A DNA stretch of 64,000 nucleotides from Myxococcales bacterium (lineage in GTDB: Bacteria; Myxococcota_C; UBA6777), in the NCBI GenBank assembly GCA_020632975.1, contig JACKEL010000017.1:9730-73729 (forward strand), in the 5' to 3' direction. Made by a program: the position numbers and the translations under genes. Below, piece after piece: positions 1 to 7,748 of this stretch; position 1 is the stretch's first letter, and every line of letters starts with the position of its first letter. Below the pieces are notes generated by a model that saw only the letters and a program-made list of their open reading frames with translations, was not told the DNA's origin and searched no databases.

Positions 1-300
1 CCACCGCATCCCTCGTTGAAGACGGCGATTAATCCCCTACCCCTACGCCCTCTCTTCTCTGCCCGTTCTCTCTATAAAATCCCCATCCCAAGGCTTTCCT
101 ACACCGTCAAGAGTGGCTTTTGAACAAGCTCGTCTCTTTGCGCTCGTCCTTTGTCTTTCTCTGCCCAAAGAAAAGATCTCCCCCACCAACGAAACACACG
201 GAAAACACGTCGAGCGCTAGCGCAATCGAGCCATGGCTCCGTTGGACAGCGACTTCATCAAACGAGCAAGCAACCAAGCAGGCGAGCGATCATAGTGTGG

Positions 301-397
301 AACGATAGAACGAAAAACAAAATCATCTTCTAAAACGACGATAAATAGGGCTATTTAGGCTTGCTCAACGGTTCTCATTTCTAACGCACCACGCAAT
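301..397 (+). repeat. Dispersed intergenic repeat, copy 1
   Basis: This ~97-base segment aligns along its length with the reverse complement of 16161-16255. Exact shared blocks include AACGATAGAAC at one end, ATTTAGG and TTGCTC in the middle, and CATTTCTAACGCACCACGC at the other end, with scattered substitutions and single-base gaps between. Both copies are intergenic. Function unknown: it could be a MITE/REP-type element or a structured RNA segment. Confidence 0.7.
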
Positions 398-498
398 CAA
401 ACAACCAAGCAGTCGAGCAATCAAACAACCAGGCAGTCGAGCGACTAGACAACCGAGCGACTAGACAACCGAGCAACCAGACAGTCGAGCAGACGACA
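391..498. repeat. Short degenerate tandem repeats
   Basis: A run of overlapping 8- and 16-base direct repeats built on CAACC(A/G)AGC, GAGCGACTAGA and CAGTCGAGC. The 16-base unit GAGCGACTAGACAACC occurs twice in succession near 440-470. It starts at the end of the dispersed repeat. No open frame is supported across it. Confidence 0.6.
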
Positions 499-666
499 AG
501 AAAAAGTCGATTCCATCGGACACACGGAGAGATTAGACCTACCCTACTCTTGAGGCAAACAGCCGATCAAACAAAAGGGTGCTTCTTTTGAAAGCGAGGT
601 TGCTCTTTGAAAAGAAAGTTAAGGATCTTCGGGTGGGTTCGGGGGTATGCGTAGGAGCGAGAAAGA

Positions 667-2094
667 TTAGGGAGGGGAGATCTTGGCGCCGCTGTCTTCG
701 GAAGCAACGGGTGTGGGGAGGGCTTGCGCGGTTTGTTCGGGTTCTTCGATCGAGATGCGTTTGATCTCGATGAGGCGGACGTGTCGTTCGTCGGCTTCGA
801 GGACATGGAAGGTAAAGTGAAAGCGCTCTAACACTTCGCCGACTTGGGGAACACGCCCAGACTCCGACGTAATGAAACCTCCCAAGGTCTCGTAGTCCCC
901 TTCGTCAGGGAACTCGACATCAAGAAGTTCTTCCAACTCGCGGATGCTCAGTTGGGCGCTTGCTTGCCACTTACCGGGTTCCAACTCGACGATATCTTGT
1001 TCTTCGTCTTTGTCGTATTCGTCGTGGATCTCTCCGACGATCTCCTCAAGGATATCTTCAAGCGTGACAAGTCCCATGGTTCCGCCGAATTCATCCACAA
1101 CGATGGCCATGTGGCTCTTTCGTCGTTGGAACTCGCTCAACAGATCCGAGACTTTCATGGTGCTGGGGACAAAGTAAGGTGTGCGAAGCAAAGGCGCCCA
1201 GTCTTCGCCAAGACCGCTCTCTCCGTTGGCGGTGTACATACGGAAAAGATCACGTAGGTACAAGATCCCGACGATGTGATCCATATTGTCGCGATAGACG
1301 GGGATTCGGCTGTGGCTGGCGTCTTGGGCAAGCTCCAAAAGCTCTTTGCGAGAAGCATCCACCGAGAGGGCAACCACGTTGATCCGAGGAACCATGATCT
1401 CGCGCAAAGTGATGTCGTCGAACTCCAGTACGGACTTGAGCAGGCGTTCTTTTTCAGAGTGAAGAACCCCCTCGCGTGTCCCAAGGCTGATCATATATTC
1501 GAGATCTTCTTCGCTCATAAAAGGGCCGCTGCGGTGGATGTTTCCGCCAAAGATGCGGACCGCCCAGGCTGCGAGCGTAACCAACATCCCCGTCATGACA
1601 TAAAAGCCCCAATACGAGAGCTGAAGGATGGGAAAGACACGATGCGCTACCTGTGTAGCGTGGTGTTTGGCATACGTTTTTGGAACGATCTCTCCAAACA
1701 CAAGGATGAAAAAAGTCATCACCCCAACAGCGATCGCAACGCCTTGGTTTTGGAAGATACGTTGCGAGATGGTGGTGGCAAGCGAAGAAGCAAGGATGTT
1801 GACGAGGTTGTTACCCACAAGGATGGTGGTTAGGACGCGGTTGGGGTGCTCCAACCAAAGTTTGAGGCGGCCATAACGCGCGGAGTCCTTGTCGATAAGC
1901 TGTTCGATCTTGGCATAAGTGAGGGCAGTAAGGGCGGTCTCTGAGGCCGAAAAGATCGCCGAAAAAAAGAGGCAGAAGAGGATCAGCAACCACTCCCAAT
2001 TTGAAACCTCACCTAACCGATGTACCCAAGTTGTTGCAGAAGACGCAGCCATATAAAGCCACGTAAGACCCTCTGCAAGAGGGACACTGTCCAA
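667..2094 (-). CDS. CNNM/CorC (TlyC-type) membrane protein with CBS pair
   Basis: Inner-membrane protein of the hemolysin-C/CorC family, whose members are linked to Mg2+/Co2+ efflux. Residues ~30-195 form the DUF21 transmembrane domain (several hydrophobic segments, including [16 protein letters not shown]). Residues ~215-345 hold two CBS motifs ([33 protein letters not shown]). Residues ~365-445 match the CorC_HlyC domain. The ~475-residue length is normal for the family. The TTG start at 2094 is chosen because AAGGAG and GGAG lie just upstream; an internal ATG at 2052 has no good ribosome site. The last ~25 residues are a P/E/A-rich tail. The exact substrate cannot be read from the sequence. 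Confidence 0.9.
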   Translation of the reverse strand: MDSVPLAEGLTWLYMAASSATTWVHRLGEVSNWEWLLILFCLFFSAIFSASETALTALTYAKIEQLIDKDSARYGRLKLWLEHPNRVLTTILVGNNLVNILASSLATTISQRIFQNQGVAIAVGVMTFFILVFGEIVPKTYAKHHATQVAHRVFPILQLSYWGFYVMTGMLVTLAAWAVRIFGGNIHRSGPFMSEEDLEYMISLGTREGVLHSEKERLLKSVLEFDDITLREIMVPRINVVALSVDASRKELLELAQDASHSRIPVYRDNMDHIVGILYLRDLFRMYTANGESGLGEDWAPLLRTPYFVPSTMKVSDLLSEFQRRKSHMAIVVDEFGGTMGLVTLEDILEEIVGEIHDEYDKDEEQDIVELEPGKWQASAQLSIRELEELLDVEFPDEGDYETLGGFITSESGRVPQVGEVLERFHFTFHVLEADERHVRLIEIKRISIEEPEQTAQALPTPVASEDSGAKISPP

Positions 2095-2396
2095 TGCTCT
2101 CCAGCTCCTTATGTTTTGGGCGAGAACCTTCTCATCACTTCTAGGAACAGTGAGTCACTGTCCCAAGCGCATGGGACAGCGAGAAGTCGCCAGTGTTTGA
2201 CAGGCACAAGATCTTGCTTAGAAAAAAAGCAGATACAATGTCTTTCGAGATTGTAAGCATGAGCCTGCAAAGAAAGAGTGTAGTCACATCCCAAGCGGCA
2301 CGTCAAGTTGACGCGTTCTAAGAGATGTTGAAAGTAGTAGGGAAATTTAAGAGAAGAGAAGAAGTGGGAGGAGAAAAAGGAAGGATTTCGTGGGGC
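2095..2396. other. Intergenic region with overlapping inverted repeats
   Basis: A 302-base gap between two leftward genes. It contains ACAGTGA-g-TCACTGT (2147-2161), partly overlapped by CTGTCCC-8nt-GGGACAG (2158-2179). The two hairpins share bases and are mutually exclusive. They lie ~55-85 bases upstream of the CorC-type gene, so they could be an operator or leader structure. There is no T-run, so it is not a canonical terminator. Confidence 0.45.
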
Positions 2397-3047
2397 TTAC
2401 CACTTGCCGCCGCCACGGCCACCGCGACGACCACCCATGCGGCGTGCGCTAGCACGAGCAGAGCGGGTTTTCTTGGAGTATGCAGCGTAACGACGACGAC
2501 GTGCTGCATAACCAGGCGAACGACGGTAGGTGGTGCGGTAACGACGGATAACCACTACACGGCTGTAGGGGGTGTAGTAGCGGGGCCACATCGAGAGCAA
2601 CGCCAAAGTGGTGTATGCTGCGAGGAAGCCCATACCGGGGGTGCTTGCACGGTAAGATTGACGTGCAAACACGTAGCCATCGCCACTTTCAAGACGATAG
2701 TAGAAACGGCCGGGGCCTTTTTCTTGAACGATCTTGAAAAGAAGGTCGTCACGGAAACGATCAAATCCGGGCACTTTGTCTTTGTCGACATAGCCGTAGA
2801 TTTGGAGTTCGCCGATGCGGGGACGACGAGCGTCCAACATTACGAAGTCATCTTTGAGGTAGATCTCGTTGACCTTCATCTCAAGGTTTTGCATGAACTG
2901 CGAGAAAGTAGCCCCGCCTGTGGATTGGAAAGCATCGTTAACTTGAGCAAGGTCGATGCGGGGGGGGGGAACATCAGTGCGTTGACAACCAGTATTGAAC
3001 GACAACACAGCAGCCAAAAGAAACCATTTGGTCATGCTTTTCAACAT
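2397..3047 (-). CDS. Putative lipoprotein with Arg/Gly/Tyr-rich tail
   Basis: A 216-residue exported protein. The N-terminus MLKSMTKWFLLAAVLSFN is a signal sequence followed by TGC, a slightly atypical lipobox, so the mature protein is probably lipid-anchored. Residues ~25-130 look like a compact globular domain with no family I recognise. Residues ~150-170 are hydrophobic. The last ~50 residues are extremely basic (YRTTYRRSPGYAARRRRY, then RRGGRGGGKW). Start supported by AAGGAG nine bases upstream. The basic tail might bind nucleic acid, LPS or another anionic polymer; this is inference. Its 284-base upstream region is shared with divergent pncB. Confidence 0.7.
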   Translation of the reverse strand: MLKSMTKWFLLAAVLSFNTGCQRTDVPPPRIDLAQVNDAFQSTGGATFSQFMQNLEMKVNEIYLKDDFVMLDARRPRIGELQIYGYVDKDKVPGFDRFRDDLLFKIVQEKGPGRFYYRLESGDGYVFARQSYRASTPGMGFLAAYTTLALLSMWPRYYTPYSRVVVIRRYRTTYRRSPGYAARRRRYAAYSKKTRSARASARRMGGRRGGRGGGKW

Positions 3048-3105
3048 GGGGATTCACTCCTTGACATGTAGGGTTAGGTGAACGAACTCAGCACAGTCAA
3101 ATAAG

Positions 3106-3136
3106 GTGTCATTCATCTAAAAGTAATGAATGACAC
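3106..3136. promoter_or_regulatory. Perfect 11-bp inverted repeat, candidate operator
   Basis: GTGTCATTCAT, nine-base loop, ATGAATGACAC: perfect arms in the divergent intergenic region between the lipoprotein gene (start 3047) and pncB (start 3332). No T-run follows on either strand, which argues against a terminator. The position, 59 bases from the lipoprotein start, fits a regulator site or a 5'-leader hairpin for that gene. Confidence 0.55.
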
Positions 3137-3265
3137 ATAGTGACAAACAACCTGATGAAATTGCGCTTCGTTTTTCTGTGGACCAAAACGGTGGACACTT
3201 TACCTAGGTTCACTCTGCTTGGCAAGAGAAAGAGAATTGAACAAATGGTAGGGGCCTTGATCACG

Positions 3266-3292
3266 TTGACCAACAAAGCCTAGACATATACA
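3266..3292 (+). promoter_or_regulatory. Candidate sigma70-type promoter for pncB
   Basis: TTGACC (3266-3271) and TATACA (3287-3292) with a short 15-base spacer, about 40 bases upstream of the pncB start. The spacer is shorter than ideal, so this is tentative. Confidence 0.35.
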
Positions 3293-3331
3293 ACCGCTGT
3301 CACCGAACCATCGCTCTTAAAGGAGGCAAAC

Positions 3332-4687
3332 ATGGTCCAAGTGTCCATCTTGCAAACTGACCTTTACCAACTCACCATGATGGCCGCCTATTTTCGCGAA
3401 GGGATGAATCCCACATCAACCTTCGAACTTTTTGTGCGGAAACTCCCCCCCAATCGCTCCTACCTGATCTTTGCGGGACTCGAAGAAGCCCTTGAGGTCT
3501 TGGAAGATCTGCACTTTTCCACAAAAGAGATCGACTACTTACAAAGCCTTCCTAGCTTTGCGCATATCGACAAAAGCTTCTTTGAAGCCCTGCGTAACTT
3601 CCGTTTTGAGGGTGAGATCTGGGCCGCCAAAGAAGGCGAAGTGGTCTTTGCGGGTGAGCCTTTGTTGCGTGTGACGGCCCCTTTGCTTGAGGCCCAACTG
3701 ATCGAAACGATGCTGCTTTCCGTGATCAACATGTCCACCATGATCGCGAGCAAGGCAGCACGAGTGGTCTCAGCAGCACAAGGCCGCGATGTCGTCGAGT
3801 TTGGCACACGGCGCGCCCACGGCCCCGAAGCTGGGCTGTTGGCAGCCCGCTCCTCCTATATCGCTGGATGTGTGGGGACTTCCAATGTCGAAGCGGGCCA
3901 TCGTTATGGTATCCCTGTGGTGGGGACCTGTGCGCACTCGTTTATTATGTCTTTTGCCAAAGAAGAAGACGCCTTTCGGTCCTATGCTGCGGCATTTCCA
4001 GAACATGCCACGCTCTTGATCGATACTTATGACACGCTTCAAGGTGCGCATCTTGCCGCCAAAGCCACCCCCAAACTTCGTGGAGTTCGCCTTGATAGTG
4101 GTGATCTTGCGACGCTTTCCAAAAAAGTACGTGTGATCCTCGATCAAGAAGGCCAACCTGACGCCAAGATCGTCGCAAGCAATGATCTCAATGAAGAGAA
4201 GATCGCCCAACTCTTGAAAGAAGGTGCACCCATCGATATCTTTGGTGTGGGAACAGAACTCGCGACCTCCAAAGATGCCCCTGCTCTGGGAGGTGTGTAC
4301 AAGTTGGTGGCCCAAGAAGACGCGCCTGGACATGTACGGTATGTTCTCAAAAATAGCCCAGGAAAGCCGAGTTATCCGGGTGCAAAGCAACTCTATCGTT
4401 TCTATTCAGACGAAGGACACGCCAAACACGACCTGATCACGCTCGCTGAAGAACACCCCCCACAGGGTAGCGAGGCACTGTTGTCTTGCGTGATGCGTGA
4501 CGGCAAACGCACACGACCTGCCCCTACCCTCCAAGAGATACAAGCTTATTCCAAGAGCACGCTAGCACGCTTCCCCCAAGAGTTGAGGGAACTCGCAAGC
4601 GAACTCCATTATCCCGTCCAACGCTCCGCCAAGATCGACGAGGCACGACAGGTCGCCCTTGATGCGATGCCCAAATCGATGGATTGA
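3332..4687 (+). CDS. pncB: Nicotinate phosphoribosyltransferase
   Basis: Cytoplasmic NAD-salvage enzyme joining nicotinate and PRPP (ATP-assisted) to nicotinate mononucleotide. Diagnostic segments are the N-terminal LQTDLYQLTMMAAYF, the active-site region FGTRRAHGPEAGLLAARSSY followed by VGTSNVEAG, and the phosphate-binding stretch RLDSGDL. 451 residues is normal for the family. The start has an excellent AAAGGAGG six to seven bases upstream. polA begins nine bases after the stop, so the two are likely co-transcribed. A kynurenine-type pair that could touch NAD metabolism lies ~42 kb away, but no direct link is visible. Confidence 0.95.
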   Translation: MVQVSILQTDLYQLTMMAAYFREGMNPTSTFELFVRKLPPNRSYLIFAGLEEALEVLEDLHFSTKEIDYLQSLPSFAHIDKSFFEALRNFRFEGEIWAAKEGEVVFAGEPLLRVTAPLLEAQLIETMLLSVINMSTMIASKAARVVSAAQGRDVVEFGTRRAHGPEAGLLAARSSYIAGCVGTSNVEAGHRYGIPVVGTCAHSFIMSFAKEEDAFRSYAAAFPEHATLLIDTYDTLQGAHLAAKATPKLRGVRLDSGDLATLSKKVRVILDQEGQPDAKIVASNDLNEEKIAQLLKEGAPIDIFGVGTELATSKDAPALGGVYKLVAQEDAPGHVRYVLKNSPGKPSYPGAKQLYRFYSDEGHAKHDLITLAEEHPPQGSEALLSCVMRDGKRTRPAPTLQEIQAYSKSTLARFPQELRELASELHYPVQRSAKIDEARQVALDAMPKSMD

Positions 4688-4696
4688 AGAGGATAA

Positions 4697-7651
4697 ATGA
4701 CCCAGAAAAGACTTTTTCTAATCGATGGTTCCGCCTTGGTGTACCGCGCCTTTTTTGCGTTTATCAAGAATCCCTTGTTGAACTCTCGCGGAGAAAACAC
4801 CAGCGCAGCCTTTGGCTTTATCAACGCCTTGCTTGGGTTGCTTGAACGAGAAGACCCTGATGAAATCGCCGTTGTATTCGATGCGTCAGGACCCAACTTT
4901 CGTCACCAGATGTATCCAGAGTACAAAGCCACCCGCGAAAAGATGCCTGATGAACTCGCAGAACAGCTTCCCGTGGTGCGCTACCTGACCAAAGCCCTTG
5001 GGATCAAGGTCATCCATCAAAGCGGTGTAGAGGCTGACGACATCATCGGAACCCTCGCAAAGCGCGGAGCATCCGATGGTGCAGATGTCATGATCGTCTC
5101 TGGAGACAAAGACTTTGCACAGCTCGTCACAGAAAAGATCAAACTCTATGATCCAGGGAAAAGCGGAAAAGGCGTCACGATCGTCGCAGCCCCCGACGTC
5201 AAAGAAAAGTATGGCGTCGAACCTTCCCAAATCATCGACTACATGGCGCTTGTAGGAGACAGCTCAGACAATGTCCCTGGCGTCCCCAAAGTTGGTCCCA
5301 AGACTGCACAAAAACTGATCGAAGATTACGGAAGCCTCGATCAACTCTACGCTTCGCTTGACAAAGTCTCTGGCTCGATGCGCGATCGCCTCACGGAAAA
5401 CAAAGATCTCGCATACCTCTCCAAAGACCTCGTCACGATCCGCACAGACATCGAGATCAAAGAAGATGTCGAAGATCTCGCGCGCGGAGATGTCGATGCC
5501 AAGGAGCTGCGCAGACTTTTCTCTGATCTCGAGTTTCACTCTTTGCTCGACCGTGTCGCGCAGATCGTGAAAGGTGGCGAAACACTCGCACCACAACAAG
5601 CCCAAGGACAGTACCACCTGATCCGCGATCTCGACGGTCTGCTCGAAGTCATCGAGATTTGCAAAGAAGCTGGGCAGCTCTTGCTGCACCCCCTCTTTGA
5701 ATACAACGACCAAGGCGCACGCTATCACGCCTTGGCACTCGCGCATGGCCCCCAAGAAGCTTGGATCGCGGTCCTCCCACAAGAAGAGTCCTCGTCTTCC
5801 CAAGAAACAGAAACGCCCTCCCCTGCGGCTTCCTCTGCGACTTCCTCTGCGACTTCCTCTGCGGCTCCATTGGCCCCAAAAGCGTCACCCGCCCCCAAAG
5901 CTGCGCCCTCTGCCTCTGCACAGCTCGGACTTTTTGGAAGCGTCTTTGAACCTGCGCCTGTCATCGCAAGCTCGGATGCTCCGAGCGATGCGTCGGCTTC
6001 AACAAGCTCCTCTACGCAACCGATGACTTGGAAGACTTGTCTTCAAACGCTGAAGCCTCTGCTTGAAGATCCAAATATCCCGAAGATAGGGCATGATCTA
6101 AAAGAGACCATCCTGCTGTTGTATCGCTATGGCATCCAACTCAAAGGCTTGACGTTGGATACGTTGATTGGGGCGTATCTGTTGAATCCTAGCCGCCCCA
6201 ATCAAGAACTCGACTCGTTGGCGTTGCAACTGCTGTCATATCGAAAGATGCAGCCTGATGACGTTCGCGGAAGTGGACGAAAGCGCCGCCCGTGGGAAGA
6301 ACTGGAACCATCAGAGATCGTGCGCTTTCTTGGCGAAGAGATCGATGTGGTCGCCCGTTTGGTTCCTGTCTTGAAGCCACAACTCGAAGAGAGCGATATC
6401 GTAAAGTTGATGGATGAGCTGGAAAATCCCTTGATTCCGATCCTTGCGAAGATGGAACAACTTGGCGTCGCGTTGGATATCCCGCTCCTCCAAAAGATGC
6501 ACGATGAGATGGACACGCGGCTTCAAGCGATGATGGCGGAGATCCAAACCTACGCGGAAGATCCCGAGTTTAACGTCAACTCATCCCAACAAGTGGCCCA
6601 ACTCCTCTATGAAAAACTCAAGATCCACGAAGAGCTTGGGGTCGAACTTCGCAAAACCAAAAAAGGCACGGGTTTCAGTACAAACAGCGAAACACTCGAA
6701 CAGCTTACAGGGCACCCACTGCCTCGCTTGATCCTCGATTATCGGGAGCTTCAGAAACTGCTCTCCACTTATATCGATGCGCTCCCTGCCCAAGCGACTC
6801 CTGACGAACATCAGATCATGCGGATCCACACGCGTTTTCGTCAGGCCCATACCGCCACAGGGCGCCTCTCAAGCTTCTCACCCAACTTACAAAATATCCC
6901 TACCCGCACAGAACAAGGGCGAGAGATCCGAAAAGCCTTTGTCTGTGGTGATCCCGCTTGGAAGATCCTCAGTGCAGACTACTCTCAGGTCGAACTTCGC
7001 TTGTTGGCGCATATCAGCGAAGACCCCGTGCTGATCGACGCTTTCCACAAGGGAATCGATATCCACGCACGCACCGCAGGCTTGATCTTCGATGTCCCAG
7101 CCGAAGAAGTGACCTCCAGCCAGCGTAGCGCTGCCAAAGCCATCAACTTTGGGATCATCTATGGCATGGGGCCGCCACGTCTCGCCAAAGAGATCAACGT
7201 AAGCGTCGATGATGCGGGCCATTTCATCAAGGCGTATTTCAAATCGTACCCCAAGGTCAAAAACTACCTCGAAGGCACGATCGAAAGCGCCAAAAAACTC
7301 GGCTACGTCGAGACGTTGTCAGGCCGTCGTCGTTATGTGCATGATCTCGACAGCAAAGATCCCCGTGTTCGCGCAGCTTCGAACAACATCGCTGTCAACA
7401 CCCCCATCCAAGGGAGCGCTGCGGATCTGATCAAACGCGCGATGATCCGCATCGCCAACCGCATGGAACAACAAGCTCTGTCCGCCAAGATGTTGCTTCA
7501 AATCCATGACGAACTTCTCTTTGAAGTCCCGCCCCATGAGATCGAGCTGTTGTCCCAGATCCTCCACGAAGAGATGGAACAAGCGATGAGCTTGCGTGTT
7601 CCTTTGGTGGTCGATATCGGGCATGGCGCAAACTGGGCAGAAGCTCACTAA
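4697..7651 (+). CDS. polA: DNA polymerase I
   Basis: Replicative repair and Okazaki-fragment polymerase. Residues ~1-290 are the 5'-3' exonuclease (FLIDGSALVYRAFFAF, VEADDIIGTLAK, VGDSSDNVPGVPKVGPKTA). Residues ~300-600 correspond to the 3'-5' exonuclease fold but lack its catalytic acids: the DxE position reads LLHPLF. An S/A/P-rich low-complexity insert at ~375-445 includes 12-base DNA repeats near 5829-5864. Residues ~610-984 are the polymerase, with motif A around D761 (ILSADYSQVELR), the O-helix at 810-819 (RSAAKAINFG) and motif C at Q935-HDE. Nine bases after pncB. Proofreading is probably absent. Confidence 0.97.
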   Translation: MTQKRLFLIDGSALVYRAFFAFIKNPLLNSRGENTSAAFGFINALLGLLEREDPDEIAVVFDASGPNFRHQMYPEYKATREKMPDELAEQLPVVRYLTKALGIKVIHQSGVEADDIIGTLAKRGASDGADVMIVSGDKDFAQLVTEKIKLYDPGKSGKGVTIVAAPDVKEKYGVEPSQIIDYMALVGDSSDNVPGVPKVGPKTAQKLIEDYGSLDQLYASLDKVSGSMRDRLTENKDLAYLSKDLVTIRTDIEIKEDVEDLARGDVDAKELRRLFSDLEFHSLLDRVAQIVKGGETLAPQQAQGQYHLIRDLDGLLEVIEICKEAGQLLLHPLFEYNDQGARYHALALAHGPQEAWIAVLPQEESSSSQETETPSPAASSATSSATSSAAPLAPKASPAPKAAPSASAQLGLFGSVFEPAPVIASSDAPSDASASTSSSTQPMTWKTCLQTLKPLLEDPNIPKIGHDLKETILLLYRYGIQLKGLTLDTLIGAYLLNPSRPNQELDSLALQLLSYRKMQPDDVRGSGRKRRPWEELEPSEIVRFLGEEIDVVARLVPVLKPQLEESDIVKLMDELENPLIPILAKMEQLGVALDIPLLQKMHDEMDTRLQAMMAEIQTYAEDPEFNVNSSQQVAQLLYEKLKIHEELGVELRKTKKGTGFSTNSETLEQLTGHPLPRLILDYRELQKLLSTYIDALPAQATPDEHQIMRIHTRFRQAHTATGRLSSFSPNLQNIPTRTEQGREIRKAFVCGDPAWKILSADYSQVELRLLAHISEDPVLIDAFHKGIDIHARTAGLIFDVPAEEVTSSQRSAAKAINFGIIYGMGPPRLAKEINVSVDDAGHFIKAYFKSYPKVKNYLEGTIESAKKLGYVETLSGRRRYVHDLDSKDPRVRAASNNIAVNTPIQGSAADLIKRAMIRIANRMEQQALSAKMLLQIHDELLFEVPPHEIELLSQILHEEMEQAMSLRVPLVVDIGHGANWAEAH

Positions 7652-7748
7652 GCCACGCGTAAAGCTTTCTCCCCTTCCTGCGCCTCTTTGCAAACGCTCC
7701 CACAACCCCGACACGCTTTGGCTCCCAACCATAGAAGGATCATGACCT

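Larger units (their letters stand above)
1..666. other. Non-coding left edge
   Basis: I see no convincing gene here. The first 32 bases could hold the last codons of an open frame ending in TAA at 30-32, but this is too short to support. The stretch is C- and A-rich. It contains one copy of a dispersed repeat (301-397) and a run of short direct repeats (391-498), listed separately. It lies downstream of the leftward gene that ends at 667; I found no clear terminator hairpin for that gene. Confidence 0.6.

Noticed and set aside
120..333. Two short overlapping frames near the left edge
   Set aside because: Weak starts, no ribosome site and low-complexity S/T/K/P-rich products.
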